Part shown: piece after piece, positions 46,522 through 56,748 of the stretch
Layout: each line of letters opens with the position of its first letter
How positions within the stretch are numbered: position 1 is the stretch's first letter
DNA from: an uncultured Pelagibacteraceae bacterium
GTDB lineage: Bacteria; Pseudomonadota; Alphaproteobacteria; Pelagibacterales; Pelagibacteraceae
DNA length: 64,000 nucleotides
Reading direction: 5' to 3'
Assembly: GCA_902522385.1 (NCBI GenBank)
Contig: CABYVK010000004.1
Span: forward strand, 29,538-93,537
Made by a program: the position numbers and the translations under genes
The notes under the pieces: model-generated
What the model saw: only the letters and a program-made list of their open reading frames with translations
Database searches by the model: none
What the model was told of the DNA's origin: nothing

Positions 46522-47493
46522 ATGAATATTTTAGTTACAGGTGGAGCGGGCTATATTGGAAGCAAAGTATCAATAGATCTTCTTGAAAAAGGGCATAATG
46601 TTTTTATTTTAGACAATTTATCTAAAGGAAAAAAAAAATTAATACCCAAAAAATCTGTTTTTTTTAAATTGGATATTTCAAACAACAAAAAAATATCAAA
46701 TTTAATTAAAAAACATAATATTGAAGTGGTATATCATTTTGCAGCTTTTATATCAGTTCCGGAATCTCTTAAAAAGCCGAAATTGTATCTAATAAATAAT
46801 TATTACAAATCCAAAATTTTTATCAATAATTGTATAAAAAATAATGTGAAGTATTTTATTTTTTCATCCACAGCTGCAGTTTATGAAAATCCAAAAAAAA
46901 TTATAAAAATTAATGAAAATTTTAAAAGAAATCCGAAAAATCCGTATGGTTTATCTAAATTACTTGTAGAGAATTATATACAGAGCTTACAAACAAATAT
47001 GAAATTTTGTATTTTAAGATATTTTAATGTCGCTGGAGCTGATAAAAAATTAAGGACGGGTCAATTAGGCAATAACTCAAACTTATTTAATAATTTATCT
47101 AATGCTATACTTTATAAAAATAAAGTATTTGAAATTTATGGAAAAAATTATTTAACAAAAGATGGGACTGCTGTTAGAGATTTTATACATTTAGAGGATT
47201 TATCAAATATACATATTAAATGTTTGTCATTTCTCAAAAATAAATTAAAGAGGAATTTAATACTAAATTGTGGATATGGTGAAGGTTATTCAGTTTATGA
47301 TATTGTTTCAATTGTAAAAAAAAGATATAAGTTAGACTTTGTATATAAAAAAAAAAGACCAGGAGATCTTCCATTTATTGTTGCTAATTGTAAAAAATTA
47401 CAAGAAAAATTGAATTGGAAACCAAAATTTAATTCTATAGAAAAAATAGTTGACTCATCAGTTAGATGGGGAAAAAAGCAAAAACATTATTAA
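46522..47493 (+). CDS. galE: UDP-glucose 4-epimerase
   Basis: NILVTGGAGYIGSKVSIDLLEKGHNVFILDNLSKG, FSSTAAVYENP, NPYGLSKLLVENY, RYFNVAGAD. Confidence 0.85.
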   Translation: MNILVTGGAGYIGSKVSIDLLEKGHNVFILDNLSKGKKKLIPKKSVFFKLDISNNKKISNLIKKHNIEVVYHFAAFISVPESLKKPKLYLINNYYKSKIFINNCIKNNVKYFIFSSTAAVYENPKKIIKINENFKRNPKNPYGLSKLLVENYIQSLQTNMKFCILRYFNVAGADKKLRTGQLGNNSNLFNNLSNAILYKNKVFEIYGKNYLTKDGTAVRDFIHLEDLSNIHIKCLSFLKNKLKRNLILNCGYGEGYSVYDIVSIVKKRYKLDFVYKKKRPGDLPFIVANCKKLQEKLNWKPKFNSIEKIVDSSVRWGKKQKHY

Positions 47494-47590
47494 AAGGTCA
47501 AATTAATATAAATTTTGATATTATAAAAAATATATGTAAAAAAGCTAATTTAGTCTTTTAATTAATTGATTTTTGGTTATACATCACATC

Positions 47591-48538
47591 ATGAAAAAAA
47601 TTGTTATAACAGGTGGCTCAGGTTTTATAGGTGGTCATATAGTGGAATTTCTTTTAGATAAAAACTTTAAAGTAGATGTTATTGATTTATGGGAGTCCCC
47701 CGAAATCAAAAATTTTAAAAAAAAATATAATTCAATCAAATTTCATAAATTTAATTTTCTTAATTTTGAAAAGTTTAGAAAAGTTTTAAGAAATAAGGAT
47801 GCACTCATTCATATGGCTGCAATACTTGGAACCTCAGAAACCATTACAACTTATGATGTAGAAGATGTAGTAAGAACAAATGTTTTAGGTACAACAAAAG
47901 TTCTAAAACTTTGTAATGAATTAAAAATTAAAAAAGTTCTAATACCAACTACACCTGATGTGTCGTGGTTAAATCCATATAAAATTACAAAACAAGCAAT
48001 CGAGAGACTTGCTCAACTATTTAATAAAGAATATAATTTAAATGTTAGATGTTTAAAACTTGGAAATATATATGGTTCTCGTGAAAGATGGTTAGAGGCA
48101 AATAAAACAGACATAAAGGCACCATTTAATTATCAAAAAATAATTCCATCTTTCATCATGGATCATCTAAATAAAAAACCAATCACAATTTATGGTGATG
48201 GAAAGCAAAAATCAGAATATATATTTATTGATGATGTTGTTATGTCATTTTATTTATCATTAAAAACAAAAAAAAGATTCGGAACAGAAGTAATACATGT
48301 TGGAAGAGGAAAAAATAACTCAGTTGTAGACATTATTAACGCACTTGAGAAGGCTTGGGGCATTAAATTTAAAAAGAAATTTGTAAAAATGAGACCTGGA
48401 GAACATAAAATTCAAATTAAATTAAACCCAAAACCATTAAAAAAATATTTGAATTATTCTTTACAATGGAATTTAGTTGAAGGATTAAAAAAAACTATTC
48501 CATATTATTTACAACAGTATAAAATTTCAAAAAAGTGA
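47591..48538 (+). CDS. NAD-dependent epimerase/dehydratase (SDR), shortened active-site loop
   Basis: KKIVITGGSGFIGGHIVEFLLDK, HMAAILGTSETI, NPYKITKQAIERLAQLF, RPGEHKIQIKLNP. Start MKKIVITGG at 47591. Confidence 0.8.
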   Translation: MKKIVITGGSGFIGGHIVEFLLDKNFKVDVIDLWESPEIKNFKKKYNSIKFHKFNFLNFEKFRKVLRNKDALIHMAAILGTSETITTYDVEDVVRTNVLGTTKVLKLCNELKIKKVLIPTTPDVSWLNPYKITKQAIERLAQLFNKEYNLNVRCLKLGNIYGSRERWLEANKTDIKAPFNYQKIIPSFIMDHLNKKPITIYGDGKQKSEYIFIDDVVMSFYLSLKTKKRFGTEVIHVGRGKNNSVVDIINALEKAWGIKFKKKFVKMRPGEHKIQIKLNPKPLKKYLNYSLQWNLVEGLKKTIPYYLQQYKISKK

Positions 48539-49278
48539 AAAAAAATAATCCATTAGTTCTTAGAATGGATGATGTTGGTGCAAGTTCTAAAAAATTTAAT
48601 ATATACTCTAAATCAAGAATAGGAAATTTTTTATTTTTAAAAAGAATTAAACCTTTTAAAGCTTGGGGTCCATACGATGAAATTTCAGCTGAAAAATGGA
48701 AAAAAATAATTGACCTTTTGAATCTTTATAATTTTAAATTAACTATTGCAGTAACAGCTACCTGGGTTGATGAAAAAAATAATCTTATACCTTTTCCAGA
48801 AAAATTTCCCGGACAAGCAAATGTATTAAAGGACGCTTTTAAAAATAAAATAATTGAAATAGCAAACCATGGGTTGACACATTGCGTTGTAGGAAAACAT
48901 CTTCCTAGATATTTTACATCTGTAAGGAAATATCATAGAGAATTTTGGGATTGGATACCACATGATACACACAGAATACATCTAGAGAAATCAAGTAAAA
49001 TTTTAAATGAATGGTTAGAAAATAAAATTGATATTTTTGTTCCTCCAGGAAATGTTTATTCGGAACAAACCATCGGTGCTTTAAATGAATTGAATTTTAC
49101 AGGGATAAATTCATCAAAAAAACTAGATTGTAGTTATAAAAATTTGAAATTTATAGATGAAAAAAATGTGTTTGCATTTCATGATAAAGAAATTTCATTA
49201 TTTGGTATAGATTGGTTTGAAACCCAATTAAAAAAATTTAAAACAACCTATACTGCAAGTTTTTTAAAAGAATTATAA
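48535..49278 (+). CDS. Polysaccharide deacetylase-like protein; GTG start
   Basis: LVLRMDDVGAS, LTIAVTATWVD, IEIANHGLTHC, DIFVPPGNVYSEQTIGALNELNFTGINSSKK. Start overlaps the upstream stop (GTGA). Confidence 0.65.
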   Translation: MKKNNPLVLRMDDVGASSKKFNIYSKSRIGNFLFLKRIKPFKAWGPYDEISAEKWKKIIDLLNLYNFKLTIAVTATWVDEKNNLIPFPEKFPGQANVLKDAFKNKIIEIANHGLTHCVVGKHLPRYFTSVRKYHREFWDWIPHDTHRIHLEKSSKILNEWLENKIDIFVPPGNVYSEQTIGALNELNFTGINSSKKLDCSYKNLKFIDEKNVFAFHDKEISLFGIDWFETQLKKFKTTYTASFLKEL

Positions 49279-49914
49279 ATGGATAGTTTTCGTAGACAAA
49301 AAATTGATAAATTAATTTTAATGAATATTAAGTTTATTAATGGCGAAATATTGGATATTGGAGGTACAAATAATACAAAAGAAATTTTAAAATCTTTTTT
49401 ACCCAATAAAACTAATATAAAAATATTAAATAAAAATAAGAATTATCAAGCAGATATTTTAGCAGACTTTGACTATTATAATAATTTTAAAAAAAAATAT
49501 GACACTCTTCTGTCTTTTGAATTGCTAGAATACTTAGAATACCCTAAAGATTTTTTTAATAAGGCATATAAATTGTTAAAACCAAAAGGTCATATTATCT
49601 TGTCAATTCCATTTTTAAACCCAATACATGGAGATAAATTAGATAACTACAGAATAACTAAAAAAAAATTAATTGAAATTATTAAAAGAGAAAAATTCAA
49701 AATTATAAAATTTCAAAATGTTGGTTCTGTAGGTACAGTGATAAATGATATAATAAGAGCTAGCTGTGGATATGCTTCAAAATCTAAAAAAGGAAAAATA
49801 TCGATAGTTATATTATTTATGTTTAAATGGTTTTTTAGATTATTAGATTATTTAACAATTTATCAATCAGAATTTATAAATTCAGGCTACTTTATAATTT
49901 TAAGAAAAAAATAA
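49279..49914 (+). CDS. Class I SAM-dependent methyltransferase
   Basis: GEILDIGGTNNTKEIL, YDTLLSFELLEYLEYPKDFFNKAYKLLKPKGHIILSIPFLNPIHG. Confidence 0.75.
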   Translation: MDSFRRQKIDKLILMNIKFINGEILDIGGTNNTKEILKSFLPNKTNIKILNKNKNYQADILADFDYYNNFKKKYDTLLSFELLEYLEYPKDFFNKAYKLLKPKGHIILSIPFLNPIHGDKLDNYRITKKKLIEIIKREKFKIIKFQNVGSVGTVINDIIRASCGYASKSKKGKISIVILFMFKWFFRLLDYLTIYQSEFINSGYFIILRKK

Positions 49915-49915
49915 A

Positions 49916-50935
49916 TTGAAAATATTTATTTCATATAAATTTAAAGAGGAAGCATGGGGAGGTGGTAACCAATTTTTAAAAAATTTAAGAGAAAAGTTTT
50001 TAAAATCGCGGAATATTTGTGATCACCCAAAGGATGCAGATATAATTTTATTTAATAGTCATCATAATTTAATTGAAACTTTAATTTATAAAATTAAATA
50101 TCCGAATAAAAAATTTATACATAGAATTGATGGGCCAATTTCATCCTACCGTGGTGATGAAGAAAAAAAATTAGATAAATTAATTTACTTATTTAATTCA
50201 AAAATTTCAAATGGGACAATATTTTTATCTGAATGGTCAAAAGACGAAAATATTAAAAGAGGATACTTATTAAAAAACGATTATAAAGTAATTTATAATG
50301 CTTCGAACAATCAAATATTTAAAGAAAAAAAATTCACATTAATCAATCAAAATAGAAAAATAAAAATCTTAACTTCATCTTGGTCTGATAATTTACTAAA
50401 GGGTTTTGATATTTTTAAACATTTAGATGAAAATCTAGATTTTAATAAGTATCAAATGATATTTGTTGGAAACTCAAAAATAAAATTTAGAAATATTAAA
50501 ATAATTAATCCAGTAAAAAGTGAGTTATTATATAAATATATTGAAAACTCCGACGTTTTTATTTTTGGTAGTAAAATAGAGTCGTGTTCAAATCTTTTAA
50601 TGGAGGCTATGGCAACAGGAATTCCCATTCTAGTAATAGATGGAACCAGCAATAATGAAATTTTTAATTCAAATGGATATATTTTTAAAGATAAAGCCGA
50701 TGTTATCCCTCAACTTGAAAAATTGATCAATAATTATGAAAATTTTAAATTAGAAAAAAGATTTTTTCTAGATGAAACAGTAAAAGAATATTATAATTTT
50801 TTTAATCATATTATTAAAGATCAAAAACAGAAAAAAATCTCTTCAATTTTAATTTTAGAGTTATTTCTTAAATATTTTTATTTTAAAGTTCAAAACAAAT
50901 TCAAATTCTGGAAAGATAACATTATAAAAAAATAA
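49916..50935 (+). CDS. Glycosyltransferase (GT4-like); TTG start
   Basis: RKIKILTSSWSDNLLKGFDIFKHLDENLDFNKYQMIFVGNS..VFIFGSKIESCSNLLMEAMATGIPILVIDGTSNNEIF. Confidence 0.82.
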   Translation: MKIFISYKFKEEAWGGGNQFLKNLREKFLKSRNICDHPKDADIILFNSHHNLIETLIYKIKYPNKKFIHRIDGPISSYRGDEEKKLDKLIYLFNSKISNGTIFLSEWSKDENIKRGYLLKNDYKVIYNASNNQIFKEKKFTLINQNRKIKILTSSWSDNLLKGFDIFKHLDENLDFNKYQMIFVGNSKIKFRNIKIINPVKSELLYKYIENSDVFIFGSKIESCSNLLMEAMATGIPILVIDGTSNNEIFNSNGYIFKDKADVIPQLEKLINNYENFKLEKRFFLDETVKEYYNFFNHIIKDQKQKKISSILILELFLKYFYFKVQNKFKFWKDNIIKK

Positions 50936-51010
50936 TCTGAAACTTTTATATATTACTTCTATACAAAAAAATATATATAAATTAGAAAATAGGAGAAATT
51001 AAAACAAACA

Positions 51011-52105
51011 ATGGGTTTAAAATTTTTTTTAAAAAAAAATTTTTATAATATTCTAGCTAATAATAAAAAACTGAATACTTATGAAAACAATTTAATAATA
51101 AAATCTGAAAATAAAAATTGGGTTTTGAATCAGTTAGCACATGAATATAAAAAAGTTTTTTCAAATATGTTTAGTAATATTTCATTAAATGAGAAAGATA
51201 TATTTATTTCAGATAAAATTCATTTGTTCATTATGTCAAAGTATTATGCTTTAGAAAATTTAAATAAGTTTAACCACAAAATATATTTCCCTTATTTTCA
51301 TGGAGTATCCGACTCAGATGAACATCAAAAAAATGTTAAATTTATTAAAAATAATCTTGATAAAATAACAAAAATTCAAGTATCAAATTCCTTGATAGAA
51401 AATTCCTTTTTAGAAAATGGTATTCCTCAAGATAAGTTTATAAGGATACCAATTACAGTTGATCTTAATAAATTTGACTTAATTCAAAAATACACCAAAA
51501 ATGAAATTAGAGAACTTTACAATATTCCAAAAAGTTGTTTTGTTGTTGGATCTTTTCAAAAGGATGGGGACGGATGGGGAAGAGGAGATGATCCAAAATT
51601 AATTAAGGGACCAGATATATTTATTAAAACTATTAAAATTTTAAAAAAAAATATACCAGAAATATTTGTTTTAATTTCAGGTCCATCCAGAGGATATGTA
51701 GTAAACAACTTAAATAAATTGAAAATACCATTTAAACATTTAAATTTTTCAAACTATGATGATTTAATAAAGTTATATAAATCCTTAGATGTTTATCTAA
51801 TTTGTTCTAGAGAGGAAGGTGGTCCAAGAGCGATAATGGAGTGTTTTGCAAGTAAGACACCTCTTGTTACAACAAATGTTGGTCAAGCTATTGATATAAT
51901 AAAAAATAAATTTAATGCATTTAAATCTGAGGAAATAAATGAGGAAATATTAGCAAATCTTATTTTTTCAAAAGTTTACAAAAAAGATGATAAATTAGAA
52001 GAAATTGTAGAAAACGCATATATAACTGCTAAAAACAATTCTTACGAGAGTCAAATTAATCTTTGGGAAAATTTTTTTGATTTTCAAGGAGAAAAAATAA
52101 AATGA
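51011..52105 (+). CDS. Glycosyltransferase (GT4-like)
   Basis: VVGSFQKDGDGWGRGDDPKLIKGPDIFIKTIKILKKNIPEIFVLISGPSRGYV..DVYLICSREEGGPRAIMECFASKTPLVTTNVGQAIDII. Confidence 0.85.
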   Translation: MGLKFFLKKNFYNILANNKKLNTYENNLIIKSENKNWVLNQLAHEYKKVFSNMFSNISLNEKDIFISDKIHLFIMSKYYALENLNKFNHKIYFPYFHGVSDSDEHQKNVKFIKNNLDKITKIQVSNSLIENSFLENGIPQDKFIRIPITVDLNKFDLIQKYTKNEIRELYNIPKSCFVVGSFQKDGDGWGRGDDPKLIKGPDIFIKTIKILKKNIPEIFVLISGPSRGYVVNNLNKLKIPFKHLNFSNYDDLIKLYKSLDVYLICSREEGGPRAIMECFASKTPLVTTNVGQAIDIIKNKFNAFKSEEINEEILANLIFSKVYKKDDKLEEIVENAYITAKNNSYESQINLWENFFDFQGEKIK

Positions 52106-53064
52106 TTTTAATCACCGGTGTTGCAGGTTTTATTGGTTATCATACTGCAGAATTTTTTCTAAAAAAAAATATTAATATCATCGGAATTGATAACATGAAT
52201 GATTATTATGATATAAATTTAAAAAAAAAAAGAATACAACTTTTAAATAAAAATTATAAAAAACAATTTAAATTTATTCAATTAGATATAAATAATTACA
52301 AAAAACTTAACAACTTATTTATAAAATTTAAAATTAGAAAAGTAATTCATTTAGCTGCTCAGGCTGGTGTTAGATACTCTATTTATAAACCAACTGTGTA
52401 TTTAGATACAAATATAGTTGGTTTTTTTAACATTTTAGATATTTCAAAAAATCACTCTATAAAACATTTTTTATTCTCATCAAGTAGCTCTGTTTACGGT
52501 GATCAGACAAAACATCCAATCAAAGAAATTTTTGAAACCAGTAAACCTTTATCATTTTATGCTGCAACAAAAAAATCGAATGAGGTTTTATCTCATTCGT
52601 ATAGTAAAATATATAATTTACCCATTACATGTCTTAGACTTTTTACTGTATATGGCCCTATGGGTAGACCAGATATGGCACCTTATAAATTTACAAAAGC
52701 TGCAATTGAAAATAAAAGTATTCAAATTTACAATAAAGGTATTCATGAGCGAGATTTTACATACGTAACAGATGTAGCAAAAGTTATTTATAAACTATCT
52801 AATAAGCAAATAAATAAAAATCTTTTTCAAATATTAAATGTATGTAGTAGTAAAACAATTAAACTAATGGACTTCGTCAAATTAATTGAACGATTAACTA
52901 ATAAAAAAATAAATAAAAAATTTGTTAAAAGACAAAAAGGTGATGTAATAAAAACTTTTGGTAATAATAATAAATTAAAAAAAATAACAAATATAAAAAA
53001 ATTCGTATCGGTGGAGGAAGGAATGAAAAATTTTATTGATTGGTATATTAAATACCATGTTTAA
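52102..53064 (+). CDS. UDP-glucuronate 4-epimerase-like SDR
   Basis: ILITGVAGFIGYHTAEFFLKKNINIIGIDNMNDYYDINLKKKRIQLL, HLAAQAGVRYSIYKPTVYLDTNIVGFFNILD, YAATKKSNEVLSHSYS. Confidence 0.9.
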   Translation: MILITGVAGFIGYHTAEFFLKKNINIIGIDNMNDYYDINLKKKRIQLLNKNYKKQFKFIQLDINNYKKLNNLFIKFKIRKVIHLAAQAGVRYSIYKPTVYLDTNIVGFFNILDISKNHSIKHFLFSSSSSVYGDQTKHPIKEIFETSKPLSFYAATKKSNEVLSHSYSKIYNLPITCLRLFTVYGPMGRPDMAPYKFTKAAIENKSIQIYNKGIHERDFTYVTDVAKVIYKLSNKQINKNLFQILNVCSSKTIKLMDFVKLIERLTNKKINKKFVKRQKGDVIKTFGNNNKLKKITNIKKFVSVEEGMKNFIDWYIKYHV

Positions 53065-53863
53065 AATTCAATTATTTTTTTTTAAAGTTATTTTTACAAT
53101 TTTTAAAATAGGTCATCCTTTTGGAATTATGAGATGGGCTAGTAAGGAGACTTATATTGAAATATACGAAAAAGGTTTGAATAACAATTATCCTGAAATA
53201 GATAATTATGAGGATAAATTAAAAAAAAAAATAGATATTAATTGGCTTAATAAACTAGCACTGAAAACACAAGTTGTAATAAAAAAAAGCAGTATCAATT
53301 ATCAGCATGGGAGAATTTTGTATGCAGAACTATGTAATTATATTCGAAATAATTCCATTAAGAATATTATTATTCTTGAAACAGGAACTGCAAGAGGCTT
53401 TTCTTCAGTTTGCATGTCTAAAGCAATAACTGATTGTAAATTAGATGGAGAAATTAATACTATAGATATTTTGCCAAATAATAAAAAAATTTATTGGAAC
53501 TCTATAAGTGATATAGATGGAAAAAAAACAAGACTAGAGCTCCTACAAAGCTGGAAGGAATACACTAATAGAATTATTTTTCATACAGGTAATAGTGTAA
53601 AGGTTCTAAAAAAATTAAACTTAAAACGAGTAAATTTTGCTTTTTTAGACGGTTCACACAATAAAAAAAAATTAGAAATTGAATTTGATTGGGTTATGGA
53701 GAGACAACTCAAAGGAGATATAGTAATTTTTGATGATTATGATCCTTACAATTTTAGAGAAATTTATGATTTTGTTGAAAATTTAGAGAAACAAAAGACC
53801 TATCAAATTGTTAAATTATTTTCTGATAAAAACAGAGGTTATGCCATTGCATACAAATTTTAA
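53057..53863 (+). CDS. Class I SAM methyltransferase (CmcI/MTF24-like)
   Basis: IIILETGTARGFSSVCMSKAI, EINTIDILPNNKK, VNFAFLDGSHNKKKLEIEFDWVMERQLKGDIVIFDDYDP. Confidence 0.7.
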   Translation: MFKIQLFFFKVIFTIFKIGHPFGIMRWASKETYIEIYEKGLNNNYPEIDNYEDKLKKKIDINWLNKLALKTQVVIKKSSINYQHGRILYAELCNYIRNNSIKNIIILETGTARGFSSVCMSKAITDCKLDGEINTIDILPNNKKIYWNSISDIDGKKTRLELLQSWKEYTNRIIFHTGNSVKVLKKLNLKRVNFAFLDGSHNKKKLEIEFDWVMERQLKGDIVIFDDYDPYNFREIYDFVENLEKQKTYQIVKLFSDKNRGYAIAYKF

Positions 53864-54992
53864 AAAAAAAAATATTTTTATTTTTTTTTCTTTTGGTGTC
53901 TCATTAGTCACTTGGTCAAATCAAAAAATACTAGAAAGAGAAGTTAAATATTATCAAGCTTTAAAAAAAAATAATTATAATATAACCTTTGTCACTTATG
54001 GTGATAAAAATGACTTAAAATTTAAAAAAAATTTAAAAAATATAAAAATACTACCCTTATTTAAAAATATTAAAAAAAATTTTTTAACTAAATATTTAAT
54101 TTTATTGTTTGGGCCATTTATTTTAAATAATGAACTAAGTAACTGTGATCTTATAAAAACGCATCAAATTACAGGGGGTTTATTAGCAATATTATGTTCA
54201 AGATTAAAAAAAAAAAAATTAATTATACGAGCTGGATGGGAACCAACTTTAAATTATAAAAATTGGAATATAAATTTTATTAAATATTTAATATTAATAT
54301 TAAATTCATTTTTATCTTATAAACTCTCAAATAAAATTATAGTAACATCACACGAAATTAAAAATTTTATAAATACTAAATATTTTATAAATTCAAAAAA
54401 AATTGTAGTAATTCCTAATGCAGTAAATTTGAATCAATTCAAAAATTTAAAAAAAAAAAAGTACACTAATAGAGTTATTACTATTTCAAGGCTAGAGAAA
54501 CAAAAAAACCTTTTTTCACTTCTTAATATTTGCAAGTTATCAGATCTAGATTTAGATATTATTGGAACTGGTACTCAAATAAATGAATTAAAAAAATTTG
54601 CAAAAAAAATTAACTTAAATGTAAGATTTTTAGGCCAAATAGAAAATAGTAAAATTCCAAATTTTTTATCAAAATATAAATTTTACATAACATCATCTAA
54701 AATTGAGGGATCTCCAAAAACTATTATGGAAGCAATGGCAGCTGAGTTGCCTGTATTTGGTCTTAAAGCTAGGGGGCTAAATCCTATAGTTCAAAATGGC
54801 AAAACTGGATATCTTCATTCTAATATAAAAAATTTGTCCAATAAAATAAAAGAATTAAAACATAATCAGAAAATTTTGAAAGAATTAGGTTTAAATGCTC
54901 GAAATTCAATTAAAAAAAATTTTAAATTAGAAAAAAATATAAATTTAGAAAATAAAATAATAGAAAAATTAATAAATGAAAAAAAATATTGA
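53808..54992 (+). CDS. Glycosyltransferase (GT4-like); start uncertain
   Basis: IVVIPNAVNLNQFKNLKKKKYTNRVITISRLEKQKNLFSLLNIC..YITSSKIEGSPKTIMEAMAAELPVFGLKARGLNPIV. True start may be MPLHTNF within the ORF. Confidence 0.85.
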   Translation: MLNYFLIKTEVMPLHTNFKKKNIFIFFSFGVSLVTWSNQKILEREVKYYQALKKNNYNITFVTYGDKNDLKFKKNLKNIKILPLFKNIKKNFLTKYLILLFGPFILNNELSNCDLIKTHQITGGLLAILCSRLKKKKLIIRAGWEPTLNYKNWNINFIKYLILILNSFLSYKLSNKIIVTSHEIKNFINTKYFINSKKIVVIPNAVNLNQFKNLKKKKYTNRVITISRLEKQKNLFSLLNICKLSDLDLDIIGTGTQINELKKFAKKINLNVRFLGQIENSKIPNFLSKYKFYITSSKIEGSPKTIMEAMAAELPVFGLKARGLNPIVQNGKTGYLHSNIKNLSNKIKELKHNQKILKELGLNARNSIKKNFKLEKNINLENKIIEKLINEKKY

Positions 54993-55830
54993 TGTAATAA
55001 TCTGCACAAATAAAAAATTAACAGTTTTAAAAAAATTAATCAGGCAAATTTTTTTCCAGAGAGGAAATTTTTTCATTAAAATCATTATCATTCATCAAAC
55101 TCATTCAGTTGCTTTATTTCCTGATTTTTTAAATAATAAAAATATTGTTTATAGAAATATAAAAAAACAAAATTTATCAGTTGCAAAAAATACTGGTCTA
55201 AAGATAGCAAATTCAAACAATATATGTTTTTTGGATGATGATGTTTATATAAAAAAAAACTATTTTTTTGATTGTATAACTTTTTCCAAAAAGAAAAAAT
55301 GTGATCTTATTTTCAATAAGATTATTCAACAAAAATCTCTTAAACCTCTTTCAAAAAATATGGGTAATCGTGATATAAAAATAAATTTCTTAAATTCAAG
55401 TTGCTGTCTATCATCCTCAATGTGGATATTTTTAAAAAATAAAAAGAAATTTTTTTTTGATGAAAGATTTGGATTGGGAGCGAAGTATGGAAGTGGTGAA
55501 GAGACAGATTATATCTTCAATAATCTTAAAAAAAAAAATTCAATATATTATTTAAGCAAGGCCTCAATTTACCATCCTGAGGATTTTTCATATCAAAAAA
55601 ATTTAACTCAGGTTTATGATAAATTTTATTCGTATGGTACTGGACAAGGAGCTTTATTAAAAAAAAATATTGATATCTCTGTAATAAAAATTATTTATTT
55701 ATTTATTATCTCTTTATTTAGATCTTTTGTTGCAATATTAATTTATTTAATTTTTTTTGATAAAAATAATATAATTAAATATTATTCTTTGCTTAAAGGT
55801 AAAATTTTTGGCTTTATAAATTATAATTAA
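54976..55830 (+). CDS. Glycosyltransferase family 2
   Basis: IDVIICTNKKLTVLKKLIRQIFFQ, SVAKNTGLKIANSNNICFLDDDVYI, GLGAKYGSGEETDYIFNNLKK. Confidence 0.8.
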   Translation: MKKNIDVIICTNKKLTVLKKLIRQIFFQRGNFFIKIIIIHQTHSVALFPDFLNNKNIVYRNIKKQNLSVAKNTGLKIANSNNICFLDDDVYIKKNYFFDCITFSKKKKCDLIFNKIIQQKSLKPLSKNMGNRDIKINFLNSSCCLSSSMWIFLKNKKKFFFDERFGLGAKYGSGEETDYIFNNLKKKNSIYYLSKASIYHPEDFSYQKNLTQVYDKFYSYGTGQGALLKKNIDISVIKIIYLFIISLFRSFVAILIYLIFFDKNNIIKYYSLLKGKIFGFINYN

Positions 55831-55832
55831 AA

Positions 55833-56747
55833 TTGGAAACAGATAATAAAATATCAGTAATTTTGCCCGTATATAATTCTCAGGAATTTATAAGTCAAAG
55901 TATTAATAGTGTACTAAATCAAACTTATAAAAATTTTGAGTTAATAATTATTGACGATGGATCGACTGATAATAGTAAAGAAATTTGTAAAAAATTAAGT
56001 AAGAAAGATGAAAGGATTATATTTATAGATAACTTACACAAAGGACTTACTATATCACTAAATAAAGCTTTAGAAATTGCAAAAGGAAAATTTATAGCTC
56101 GCCAAGATGCAGATGATGTTTCGCTTCCAGAAAGATTTGAGAAACAAGTAAGCTGGTTTTTAAAAAATGAAAAAAGGGTATTATGTGGAACCAATTGTAA
56201 AATCTTATACAAAAACAATGTTTATAAAAATAATAAATCTTTAAAATTTACAAATAGTGGAATTACAAAAAAATTAAAATACTCAAATTGTTTTGTACAT
56301 TCATCAACCATGTTTTTGAGAAATAGTGCTCAAATTTTAGGAAACTATGATGAAAATTTAGAATTTGCTCAAGATTATGATTTATGGTGGAAATTGACGA
56401 CTCTTGGAGAGGTAGGTAATTTGAATGAAAAATTATTAGTACTGAGAAATAGAGAAGACTCAATTTCGGTAAAAAATAAAAATAATCAAACACTAAATTT
56501 TATTAAATCATGTATTAAATTTTATGCTTATAAAAATAAAATTGTAGGTATTAACGAAAATAAAGATATAAAATTTTATGAAAATAACATTTTAACAAAA
56601 AATAAAATTAAAGTTATGAAATATTTATATAACGATAAGTTAGATGAAAAAATTTATTTTAAAAACTTAAATTTAAAGCAGTTATTCGAATTATTCTCTC
56701 ACCCTAATTTACTTATAAGAAAAATAATTAAAAAAATTATTAAATAA
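55833..56747 (+). CDS. Glycosyltransferase family 2; TTG start
   Basis: ISVILPVYNSQEFISQSINSVLNQTYKNFELIIIDDGSTDNSKEICKKLS, FIARQDADDVSLPERFEKQ. Confidence 0.93.
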   Translation: METDNKISVILPVYNSQEFISQSINSVLNQTYKNFELIIIDDGSTDNSKEICKKLSKKDERIIFIDNLHKGLTISLNKALEIAKGKFIARQDADDVSLPERFEKQVSWFLKNEKRVLCGTNCKILYKNNVYKNNKSLKFTNSGITKKLKYSNCFVHSSTMFLRNSAQILGNYDENLEFAQDYDLWWKLTTLGEVGNLNEKLLVLRNREDSISVKNKNNQTLNFIKSCIKFYAYKNKIVGINENKDIKFYENNILTKNKIKVMKYLYNDKLDEKIYFKNLNLKQLFELFSHPNLLIRKIIKKIIK

Positions 56748-56748
56748 A

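Noticed and set aside
52499-52768. 89-aa alternate-frame ORF in the UDP-glucuronate epimerase gene
   Set aside because: Contained in a clear SDR reading frame. No independent start signal or family motif.
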